Below are positions 32,026 to 39,501 of a DNA stretch of 64,000 bases, piece after piece. The DNA lies in contig NZ_FOZL01000001.1 in assembly GCF_900114625.1 (NCBI RefSeq), forward strand, positions 1,054,001 through 1,118,000, read 5' to 3'. The stretch is from Granulicella pectinivorans. GTDB lineage: Bacteria; Acidobacteriota; Terriglobia; Terriglobales; Acidobacteriaceae. Under the pieces are notes generated by a model. That model did not search any database, was not told where the DNA came from, and saw only the letters and a list, made by a program, of their open reading frames with translations. Position 1 is the first letter of the stretch. Every line of letters starts with the position of its first letter. The position numbers and the translations under genes are program-made.

Positions 32026-33171
32026 CTACCGCAATTTGGCCACTTCAGACCCCGCCATCATGAACGCTCCGGTCCCGAACGCATAGCTCGATCCTGCCGA
32101 AAACGCCCCCGGAGCAGCCCCCACCGGCTGAATCGAACCCAGCCGCCCATCCGCGTAAATATTTGAAACTAAAGCCTTCCACGCCTTGTCGACGACGGGC
32201 CGGTAGGTCCTGGCGTCGAGCTGATGGTGGTTGATTCCATAAGCCAGCGCGTACACGAAGAACGCCGAACCCGACACCTCAGGCAGCTCGTAGTTGGGCG
32301 TATCGAGCAGCCCAGGGCTCCACAACCCATCCGGCCGCTGAATCGTGATGATCTTCGCCGACATCTCCTTAAGTCGTTCTACATAAAAGGGATAGCTCGG
32401 ATCCGTCTTGGGCAGCACATCCAGAACCCGCACCAGACCACCCATCACCCACCCATTCCCACGCGACCAAAAAATCTTCTGCCCCCCTTTTTCCCGCTTC
32501 TGGAAGTAGCTGGCATCCCGATAAAAGAGGTGCTCGTCCTTATCCCAGAGAAGATCGTCGGTGATGTGCCACTGATGATCCATATAAGTGTTGTACTTAG
32601 GGTCGTGCGTCACCGCGGAGAGCCTTGCCCAGACGGGGGGAGCCATGAACAGCGCATCGCACCACCACCAGATGGGCTTTGCGGCTGCGACCGGATCGGG
32701 CTCGTCCATCATCTCGTCGAACTGCTTCCTAAGTGATTCAATATAAATGGGATTTGGATTCCGCTGATAAAGCTCGAGATACGTCTGGCCGATCGCCTGG
32801 TCGTCGGCGTGAGTGCGCCGCGGTCCAAGCGTCCAGTTCCAGTGCTCGCCCACCTCCTTATCGAAGGCCGCGTACTTCGGGTCATGCGTGAGCGAGGACG
32901 CAGCCATAAAACCCGCGTAGAGCGTGGCGATCGTCCAGTCCTGGCTGTACTTACCCTGCATGCGGGCCAGCTCCCAGTCCGCGACCTTCTTGACGGCGGC
33001 CTTCACATCGGCAGGTTTGGTCGAACCAGAGAGCGTGGCGCGGGGTCCGGGATCGGTCGCCGTATCGCCCGCCATGGCGGATTTTTCAGCAGCGGTCTGA
33101 CCAAAAACAGGGCTAACAAGGCTGAGGGATAAGAGCAGAAGCGCATTTGCACGCCGGGTGACGGACGCCAT
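32026..33171 (-). CDS. Glycoside hydrolase family 105 (unsaturated rhamnogalacturonyl/glucuronyl hydrolase)
   Basis: 381 residues with a signal peptide (MASVTRRANALLLLSLSLVSPVFGQ) and GAGGAAT before ATG 33171. The alpha6/alpha6 barrel of GH105/GH88 is recognised from HADDQAIGQTYLELY (near 121, catalytic Asp), WWWCDALFMAPPVWARL (near 170) and FWSRGNGWVMGGL. The enzyme removes unsaturated uronic acid from lyase products such as pectin oligosaccharides, in the periplasm. It lies 123 bp downstream of the KASIII-like gene on the same strand, so it could be an extra gene of the acylation unit or have its own promoter. A strong terminator follows. Confidence 0.88.
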   Translation of the reverse strand: MASVTRRANALLLLSLSLVSPVFGQTAAEKSAMAGDTATDPGPRATLSGSTKPADVKAAVKKVADWELARMQGKYSQDWTIATLYAGFMAASSLTHDPKYAAFDKEVGEHWNWTLGPRRTHADDQAIGQTYLELYQRNPNPIYIESLRKQFDEMMDEPDPVAAAKPIWWWCDALFMAPPVWARLSAVTHDPKYNTYMDHQWHITDDLLWDKDEHLFYRDASYFQKREKGGQKIFWSRGNGWVMGGLVRVLDVLPKTDPSYPFYVERLKEMSAKIITIQRPDGLWSPGLLDTPNYELPEVSGSAFFVYALAYGINHHQLDARTYRPVVDKAWKALVSNIYADGRLGSIQPVGAAPGAFSAGSSYAFGTGAFMMAGSEVAKLR

Positions 33172-33294
33172 GGAGATTCCTCGAAAGAAAACAATGGGAT
33201 CTCGCCGATCTCCGTGGGTGGGAGCCCGGCGAGTGGGATCAGTATAGAGATCGAAGCAAATTGTTGTCGTGACTCACCGTTTGACACCGGGAAT

Positions 33295-34224
33295 CTAGAG
33301 GGGAAGCGCGAGAACGGCACCCCAGTTCAGCCCGACTCCGAAGGCGGAGAACATCAGTGGCGCCGCGAGTGGGGCCGGGTTGGCGGTGCGCCACTCGTCG
33401 GCGGCGATGAGCATGGAGGCGGAGCTGGTGTTGCCGTAGTGCTGGATATTGGCGAAGAAGCATTCGACCGGAACCTTGAGGGTCTGGGCGATGCGGGAGA
33501 AGAAGTTGGAGTTCGCCTGATGAAGCAGAAATGTGCCGATCTCGCTTGCCTTCATCGTGTTGCGGTCAAGGAGCTCGGCCATGGCCTGGGGCATACGGCG
33601 TGTGGCATGCCGGATGATGACAGACCCATCCATGGCGATGCGGTTGTTCTGGATGGTAAGGGCTTCCGCCGAGTTCCCGTCCGTATGGAGACAGGAGTCG
33701 GTGATCTGCGCAAACCCTTCTGTCGGTGAAACGACACAGGCTCCGGCCCCGTCGCCGAAGAGGATGGCGGTGTTGCGGCCCTCGGGGGTAGGTTCAATGC
33801 GCCGCGACATGATCTCGGCTCCGAGGACGAGGATGTTCCCAATGCCATCGGCGAGCCGCGAGGCCAGAGCGAGGCCAGCTAAAGACCCGGCACTGGCGAT
33901 GGGGAGGTCGAGCGCGGGTGTAGCGCTGAGGCCGAGCAGAGCGGCGATGGAAGAGGCGGGCCCTGGGCAGAAGCGGTCTGCGGAGCCGCTCGCGACCAGA
34001 ATCATGCCCAGGTCTTCGGCTTTAAGTGCTGCCTTTTCAAGGCATTGTTGAGCCGCCCGGTGGCCCAGGGTGGCGACCGTCTCGTCTGTGCAGGCGTAGC
34101 GCCGCTGTCGGATGCCGGACTGCGAGAAGATCCAGTCGGGCGAAACACCGAGCTGGGGTGCGAGCTCCTCGTTCGTGACGATGCGCTCGGGCAGGCTGGA
34201 TCCGAAGGCGCGGAGGAAGGCCAT
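33295..34224 (-). CDS. KASIII-like protein with Ser in place of the catalytic Cys
   Basis: 309 residues, the length of FabH-type ketoacyl-ACP synthase III. The thiolase fold is clear (SGIRQRRYA, LFGDGAGACVV, FLLHQANSNFF, HYGNTSSASM). The catalytic His235 and Asn265 are present, but the nucleophile position, ALDLPIASAGS, has Ser111 (codon AGT) where FabH enzymes have Cys in a CAG motif. Ser-type KASIII relatives (for example DpsC and CerJ) act as acyltransferases or starter-unit carriers, not as condensing enzymes. The ATG 34224 abuts the ACP stop codon, so the two are coupled. It most likely moves an acyl group onto or from the adjacent carrier protein; the cargo is not known. Confidence 0.85.
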   Translation of the reverse strand: MAFLRAFGSSLPERIVTNEELAPQLGVSPDWIFSQSGIRQRRYACTDETVATLGHRAAQQCLEKAALKAEDLGMILVASGSADRFCPGPASSIAALLGLSATPALDLPIASAGSLAGLALASRLADGIGNILVLGAEIMSRRIEPTPEGRNTAILFGDGAGACVVSPTEGFAQITDSCLHTDGNSAEALTIQNNRIAMDGSVIIRHATRRMPQAMAELLDRNTMKASEIGTFLLHQANSNFFSRIAQTLKVPVECFFANIQHYGNTSSASMLIAADEWRTANPAPLAAPLMFSAFGVGLNWGAVLALPL

Positions 34225-34461
34225 CTACTTGCCTTTCTGTTCGAGGTACTGTTCGACCTTGTCGATGGTGTCGAACTTTCGCGCGGAGAAGTCCGAGTCG
34301 GGAATCGTGACGCCAAACTCCTCTTCGAGGCCGGTGACGAAGTCGGTCAGGGCGAAGGAGTCGAGCAGGCCGGAGGTGAAAAGGCTCTCGTCGGGTGCAG
34401 GGGTAATGGGCTTGTCGGCTACGGCCTGAAGGACCTTGAGGATACCGGGTTTCTTGTCCAT
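34225..34461 (-). CDS. Dedicated acyl carrier protein
   Basis: 78 residues, the usual ACP size. Ser35 in GLLDSFAL is the 4'-phosphopantetheine attachment site. The acidic helical composition (FVTGLEEEFGVTIPDSDF, TIDKVEQYLEQ) fits. GAAAGGA precedes ATG 34461. It sits between an SGNH gene and the Ser-type KASIII gene, and its stop codon abuts the KASIII ATG. It is not in a fatty-acid synthesis operon (no fabF, fabG or fabD around it), so it is probably a specialised carrier for the adjacent acyl-transfer system. Confidence 0.92.
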   Translation of the reverse strand: MDKKPGILKVLQAVADKPITPAPDESLFTSGLLDSFALTDFVTGLEEEFGVTIPDSDFSARKFDTIDKVEQYLEQKGK

Positions 34462-34487
34462 GAGACGAATTCCTTTCAATCGTTACA

Positions 34488-35942
34488 TTAGTTTACGGGG
34501 TCGGATTGCGCCTGAAACTTCTTATAGGCGGCGAGGAGGTCCAGGTACAGGGCCTGCGCGAGGGCGCGGTAGCCAGTACCGGTAAGATGCGTGCGATCCG
34601 GCTGGCCGTAGCCCGCGGAGACCCAGCGAATGGCGGAGCCTGGCCCTCCCTGGCGGGCACGCTCATCGTAGAAGGCGCAGTGGTACTGCCGGCAGGACTC
34701 CTTCTGGTCGGCGATGATGCGGTCGGTTCCCGCAAAGGTGTGCCAAGAGGCCCGCCGTCCTCGACCGGTCTTCATCGCGCGGTCGTAGGGGCCAAGGACC
34801 AGGATGGCGGCTTCGGGGACGATGCGGTGCAAATTCTGGAGAAGCCTATTAAAATCATAGATATAGTCCTCATTGTGAGCGGCTGATTGGGCAGCCTCGT
34901 TGGTTCCGTAGGCCAGGACGATGAGATTGGGATCGCGCTGGCGGAGGTAATCGGCGAAGAGAGTCTGGTTCCACTGGAGCATCAGCGGCGCATAGGCTCC
35001 GTTGATGCCGAGGCACTCGTAGGTGATGCCCGGTTGCTCTGTGACGAGCCCGAGCAGGCGAACGGGTGCGCGGTCGAAGGTGGTGAGCTCGAAGTCGTGG
35101 ACGCCGGGGGTGCAGGCGTAGGTCATGGTCCCGGCACCGCGCGGGTCGGTCGTTGGGCTGGCGACATCCGTTGCCGCTGGGCTCGTATCAACGCCAGTGT
35201 CGATGTCGGAGATGAAGGTGCCGTTGTCGGTGAAGTGCAGGTGGCCACCGCCAGGCTGGCGCAGGTATTGGATCTGGAGGGTAGTGCATGTTGTTGATAA
35301 TGTGACCGATTCGCCGGGTCGCTCGGTGGAGATACTGAGACCGCCGAGGCCTACGTACCCGTCGCCAAGATGCGTGAAGTGGTTGCCGTCTGTGATCCAG
35401 CCGGAGGTCTGGGAGCGGGAGGAGCCGGCGAGGCGGTAGCCGTTAAACGGGTGCCCGGGGAACTGGTAGCCGAGGCCACCGTTGCCGAAGCGGGACTGGA
35501 GAAGGTCGCGGACGGCCCCAGTGAAGTAGTCGGCGGCGGTGTGGGAGTCGCCGAACTGGAGGATGCGGATGGTCGTATCGGTCTTTCCGGCTTGTTGGGC
35601 GGCGAGGGCACGGAAAAAGGGATCCAGGTTTCTGGCGTAGAGGAAGGGGTTCGCGGGGGACTCGGCGAGGGTGGCCTGGACGGATTCAGCGGCGAACGTG
35701 CCGCGCTCTGGGCTGATGGCGTCGTCGTGGGCGACTGGCTTACGTCTCCCCTTGGCCAAGGGCTTTCGTGTGGTCTTGGCCGCAGGTTTGGCATGGTGCG
35801 CGGGAGCGGATTTCTTTGGCCTTGGTTTGGCGGCAAACAATGCCGGCTGGGCGGCGCAGAAAAGCGGCAAAGCGAGCGCCACAGCTTTGGCCACGCGGGA
35901 GAACGTGGTCGGGAAGCCATGGAGTGGTGAAGCGAAGATCAT
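34488..35942 (-). CDS. SGNH/GDSL hydrolase-like protein, exported (second of two)
   Basis: 484 residues from ATG 35942, the first position with a signal peptide (MIFASPLHGFPTTFSRV ... FCAAQPALFAA). A Lys/Ala/Pro-rich linker follows. The SGNH core has ILQFGDSHTAADY (block I, nucleophile Ser), AYGTNEAAQ (block III-like Asn) and DRTHLTGTGY (catalytic Asp-x-x-His). A beta-rich insert sits between the first and the later blocks. GDSHTAAD is typical of the SGNH proteins found with MBOAT acyltransferases, as in alginate and cell-wall O-acetylation. It is probably periplasmic, transferring or removing an O-linked acyl group. The frame is open further upstream to 36101 without a good start. Confidence 0.8.
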   Translation of the reverse strand: MIFASPLHGFPTTFSRVAKAVALALPLFCAAQPALFAAKPRPKKSAPAHHAKPAAKTTRKPLAKGRRKPVAHDDAISPERGTFAAESVQATLAESPANPFLYARNLDPFFRALAAQQAGKTDTTIRILQFGDSHTAADYFTGAVRDLLQSRFGNGGLGYQFPGHPFNGYRLAGSSRSQTSGWITDGNHFTHLGDGYVGLGGLSISTERPGESVTLSTTCTTLQIQYLRQPGGGHLHFTDNGTFISDIDTGVDTSPAATDVASPTTDPRGAGTMTYACTPGVHDFELTTFDRAPVRLLGLVTEQPGITYECLGINGAYAPLMLQWNQTLFADYLRQRDPNLIVLAYGTNEAAQSAAHNEDYIYDFNRLLQNLHRIVPEAAILVLGPYDRAMKTGRGRRASWHTFAGTDRIIADQKESCRQYHCAFYDERARQGGPGSAIRWVSAGYGQPDRTHLTGTGYRALAQALYLDLLAAYKKFQAQSDPVN

Positions 35943-36104
35943 GCTATGAGGACTCCCGGTTAGGCGTTCGGCTTGCACGGCGGAGCAGGAAGGCAGACCC
36001 ATAGGGAATAGCCCGGTCGATCGACGTCCTGTAGGACCTTGGGCAAAGAGCAAAGACAGCGGATCTCCCTGTGAAGGATGACAACCAAAAGGGCACTCCA
36101 AAGG

Positions 36105-37724
36105 CTATGACTGGTTCGGCGGATCTGGTTTTGGTTCGGTTGTGGGGACAGGTTCAGGTGACGGCGGGGTCGGGGCTGGGGTGGAGGGTACGGGATCTCC
36201 CGCTGCGGAAGGTTTGGGCTTTGGGATGACCGTCAAGGGTGGCGGCGACGGTTTGGACGGGGCTGCCTGGGTTGGCGGTGCGGGCTTCGGGGCTGGTGGT
36301 GTGGATGGCTGAGTAGGGACTTGAACTGATACTGCAGCGTCGTGGCCGAGGTAGCGGTCGTAGGCGAGGCTCAGGTCTTTGACGAAGAGGTTGGCCACGA
36401 TGGCAGCGCCCTGCGGTGTGGGGTGGATGAGATCGCCCGCGACGAGGCGGGGGTGGCCGGTGTACCAGCGGGACATGGTGCCGTCTCCGCCCATTGCACT
36501 AAAGGTATCGAAGAATGCGCAGTTCTGCTCGGCGGCGATGCGGCGCTGGATGGCGATGATGCGCGGGATGGTGTCGTAGGTCTTGATCTCGTCGACACCG
36601 GAGCGCTGGCCGCGGTCCATAGGAGCCATGACGAGGATGGGGACGCCGGGCAGGGCGGCGCGGATGCGCTGGATGGCGTGGAGGAGCGTGGGCTCATACT
36701 GCTTGTCGACATAGGCTCCGAAGCCGGATTCGTTGGTGCCGTAATTGATGATGACGAGCTTTGGCTGGGTGTGCTGGAGCGCGGCGGCCCAGGCAGCGTT
36801 GTTGAAGCCGTTCGAGAGGACGGACGTGGAGGCTCCATTGAGGCCGAGGGAGTCGTAAAGGATGCCGCGTTGCCCGGTGCGAAAGCTCTCGCCGTAGAGC
36901 CGTACAGAGCCGCCCGTGGGTTTGAGGTCGACGGTTTTGGTTCCGGGGGGAAGCATCACTGTATGCCAGGAGAGGGCTTTCGCGTCGGCGGAAGTCGGGA
37001 CGGACTCGAGTGCGGTGTCGTTCGCCTGGATGGAGAGGGTGCCACCGTCGGGCTTCGCGAGGTACGCGATCTCCACGGACGACTGGTCCGCTTTGGTGAT
37101 GGTGATGTGGGTGGACGCACCTGGACCACCTTCAAAACTGGCTCCGCCGAGGCCGTAGACGTCTTCCTTGCCTTTTCCTACGGCGGTGGAGATGGTCCAA
37201 CCTTTGTCGGAGAGGTCTACGCCGCGGTGGCCGTACCACGCCCAGGGTTTGGCGGCGAGGAGGTAGCCGCGTCCGGCGTCGCCGAAGCGGGTTTGGAGGA
37301 GTTCGCGCACGTCTCCGGTGATGAGGTCGGCGGTGGTGGGGGAGTCGCCGTAGTGGAGGACGGTGACTACCTCGGGGGCGCCGGGTTTGGCTGGCTGCTC
37401 AAGGTCGTGCAGGGCGGCGAAGAAGGGGTCCAGGGTGTGGCAGTCGTCGATGAAGTAGGGGGAGATGGGGCGCGGGTTGGTGTGGGCTCCGGGGATGGTG
37501 GGGCAGGGGGTTCCGTCGGGCTTCTTACCGGTTGCGTGAGGCTTGACCGCTGCGATCGCCGGTGGCGGCGCGGGTTTGGCGGCGTGGTGGATGAGGTTGA
37601 GGTGCGCGGCCTCGGCGAAGATCGCGGGGCTGAGGCCCTTGTCGTGGGCGATTTGGTGCGTGATCGCGAGGATGCCGACGGCGGTGGTGAAGGTGAGCGC
37701 GGTTTTTAGGGGGAAGGTCTTCAT
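36105..37724 (-). CDS. SGNH/GDSL hydrolase-like protein, membrane-anchored (first of two)
   Basis: 539 residues. ATG 37724 directly follows the TAA of the MBOAT gene. An N-terminal hydrophobic segment (TALTFTTAVGILAITHQIAH) may be a signal anchor. SGNH motifs are VLHYGDSPTTADL (Ser128), NYGTNESGFGA near 330 and DLIHPTPQG near 430. It is a paralogue of the second SGNH gene, with the same beta-rich middle (VYGLGGASFEGGPG vs YVGLGGLSISTERPG). The last ~85 residues are very Pro-rich, as in a wall-spanning tail. Its place right after the MBOAT gene strongly suggests the two work together on the outer side of the inner membrane. Confidence 0.83.
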   Translation of the reverse strand: MKTFPLKTALTFTTAVGILAITHQIAHDKGLSPAIFAEAAHLNLIHHAAKPAPPPAIAAVKPHATGKKPDGTPCPTIPGAHTNPRPISPYFIDDCHTLDPFFAALHDLEQPAKPGAPEVVTVLHYGDSPTTADLITGDVRELLQTRFGDAGRGYLLAAKPWAWYGHRGVDLSDKGWTISTAVGKGKEDVYGLGGASFEGGPGASTHITITKADQSSVEIAYLAKPDGGTLSIQANDTALESVPTSADAKALSWHTVMLPPGTKTVDLKPTGGSVRLYGESFRTGQRGILYDSLGLNGASTSVLSNGFNNAAWAAALQHTQPKLVIINYGTNESGFGAYVDKQYEPTLLHAIQRIRAALPGVPILVMAPMDRGQRSGVDEIKTYDTIPRIIAIQRRIAAEQNCAFFDTFSAMGGDGTMSRWYTGHPRLVAGDLIHPTPQGAAIVANLFVKDLSLAYDRYLGHDAAVSVQVPTQPSTPPAPKPAPPTQAAPSKPSPPPLTVIPKPKPSAAGDPVPSTPAPTPPSPEPVPTTEPKPDPPNQS

Positions 37725-39122
37725 TTAGAAGCTCCCGTAGATGAAGGTTGCGGAGCCGCGACCGGAGAGGGTCTGGATCAACAGGACGAGGGCGGCCAGG
37801 GCGGCTCCCTGCAGCCAGAAGGGCAATGAACCGAGCAGGTTGGCGCTTCGGTCGAGGAGCTTGACGGGGAGGCAGTGCAGGACGGCTGCGAGGGCGAGGA
37901 CGCCGAGGATAGGGAGCGAGAGGTTGTCGTGGGACCAGCTCTGGGCGGTGGTTGCGAGGGTGCCGAGGCGGGTGAGGATCTCCCAGGCGTTGGCAATGCT
38001 GGATGCGTTGAAGAAGATCCAGGTGAAGCAGACGAAGTGGAAGGTGAGGAGGGTGGCGGCGATGGTGCCCCAGCGCGTGGCTTTCTTGCCTCTAGGTTGT
38101 TGATTCTTATAGATGCGTACGCATGCGAGGACGACGCCGTGGAGGGCTCCCCAGGTGAGGAAGGTCCAGCCGATGCCGTGCCAGAGGCCGCCGAGCAGGA
38201 AGGTCACGATGACGGTGTAGCAGTAGCTGAGCATAGGCTTCTTGCGGCGGTTCTGGGGGAGGCGTTCCTGAATGTAATCCCTCAGCCATGTCGAAAAGCT
38301 GATGTGCCAGCGTCGCCAGAAGTCCATTAGATTCAATGCGAGATAGGGGCGGTTGAAGTTTTCGGGGAGTCTGAGGCCCATGAGGAGGCCAGCGCCGAGC
38401 GCGATGTCGGTGTAGCCGGAGAAGTCGAAGAAGAGCTGGAGGGCGTAGCCGTAGATGGCGGCGAGGACCTCGAGGCCGCTGTAGAGGGTGGGGGTGTCGA
38501 AAACCCGGGTGACGAGGTTTTCTGCTAAGTAGTCTGCAATCAACAGCTTCTTGACGAGGCCGATGCCGATGAGGAGGAGGGCGCGACCGGCCATCTCGGG
38601 GGTGAGCTGCAGGGGTTGGACGAGCTGCTTGAGGAAGCCGTTGAGGCGGAGGATGGGGCCGGCGATCATGACCGGGAAGAAGAGGGCTCCAGAGAGATAG
38701 GTGAGGTAATTGGCCTGGGCTTCGGCGTCTTCTTCTCGCCGGTAGAGGTCGATGGTGTAGGTAAGTGATTGAAAGCAATAGAACGAAAGCGAAAGAGTCA
38801 GGAGCGGGGCGAGTTTGTTGGCTCCGACGAAGGGGATGAGCTTGGTGGTGAGGAGGAGGCCTACGTTCACGACGAGGGAGGCGGCGAGGAGGAGGCGGCG
38901 CTTCGTCGTGTCTTCCGTGCGGGCGAGGCCGAGACCGACGCAGTAATCGACGGCCGCAGTGGCGGGGAGCAGAAGCAGGTAGAGGAGGCCGAACTTGCCT
39001 AGAAAGAACAGGTTAGCGGCGACGACGATGGCGAGTCGAGCGGTGCGGTAGCTGGCCAGCGCCCAATAGAGCAACCAGATGAGGAGAAAGAAGACAAAGA
39101 AGGCAGGGGTGCTCAACAGCAT
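37725..39122 (-). CDS. MBOAT family membrane O-acyltransferase (AlgI/DltB-like)
   Basis: 465 residues with about 10-12 membrane helices. The MBOAT core is plain: LSFYCFQSLTYTIDLYR, FFPVMIAGPILR, LRLPENFNRPYLALNLMDFW with RRWHISFSTWLRDYI after it (His273), and the catalytic GGLWHGIGWTFLTWGALHG (His315). Family members pass an acyl group from a cytoplasmic donor to a periplasmic SGNH partner or polymer; DltB uses the carrier protein DltC as donor. The ACP four genes downstream makes a similar carrier-dependent route plausible here. It is the first gene of the block, and its TAA abuts the next ATG. Repeat copy B lies just upstream of it. Confidence 0.93.
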   Translation of the reverse strand: MLLSTPAFFVFFLLIWLLYWALASYRTARLAIVVAANLFFLGKFGLLYLLLLPATAAVDYCVGLGLARTEDTTKRRLLLAASLVVNVGLLLTTKLIPFVGANKLAPLLTLSLSFYCFQSLTYTIDLYRREEDAEAQANYLTYLSGALFFPVMIAGPILRLNGFLKQLVQPLQLTPEMAGRALLLIGIGLVKKLLIADYLAENLVTRVFDTPTLYSGLEVLAAIYGYALQLFFDFSGYTDIALGAGLLMGLRLPENFNRPYLALNLMDFWRRWHISFSTWLRDYIQERLPQNRRKKPMLSYCYTVIVTFLLGGLWHGIGWTFLTWGALHGVVLACVRIYKNQQPRGKKATRWGTIAATLLTFHFVCFTWIFFNASSIANAWEILTRLGTLATTAQSWSHDNLSLPILGVLALAAVLHCLPVKLLDRSANLLGSLPFWLQGAALAALVLLIQTLSGRGSATFIYGSF

Positions 39123-39301
39123 GGGGGAGTGGGCTCGGGCGGGCGGAGAAGATGATCGCGCGCTAATCCTCAGGGTATGCGGGATTTGGCGTTTGGGGAG
39201 TGACGTTCTTGGTGCGGGATGATTGGGTCAAAGAGGTCTGACCTGTGGGCTTGAAACGTGGTCTGAAATGCACTGTTTTGGGTGCATATCGTGGATGCTT
39301 C

Positions 39302-39466
39302 GTATCCTGGTGTTCTAAAGGGGTTACGGGCCGGCGATCGAAAAATCCCAATGTTTCACCAGAAGTTTTTTGGACGGTAAAACGTGGGAAAATGCATGGA
39401 AAATGTGGCCAGGGTGTGGTTCTTGGCGTTCCTTGAAAAGTGGTCTGTTTTGGATTCGATTATCGC
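39302..39466 (-). repeat. Noncoding repeat element, copy B
   Basis: Inverted homologue of copy A (31779-31966). In minus-strand order it shares GATAATCGAAT, AGACCACTTT, the 20-base TGGCCACATTTTCCATGCAT, CCACGTTTTA, and GTAACCCCTTTAGAA, with small indels. The adjacent 39230-39300 holds a partial internal repetition (AAAACAGTGCATTTCAGACCACG). It occupies most of the 379-bp gap between the MBOAT start and the molybdenum hydroxylase gene; the remaining sequence shows nothing I can assign. Confidence 0.75.
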
Positions 39467-39501
39467 CCCGGGGAGCGGCGGTGCCGCTGCTTGTTGCCGG
39501 A

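Noticed and set aside
31915..32166. Short plus-strand open frame between GH2 and GH105
   Set aside because: It overlaps the repeat element, the terminator and the end of GH105 on the other strand.
31779..39466. Reading the paired noncoding elements as attL/attR of a mobile island
   Set aside because: No integrase, tRNA target or transposase is nearby, and the copies are imperfect and inverted, not direct.
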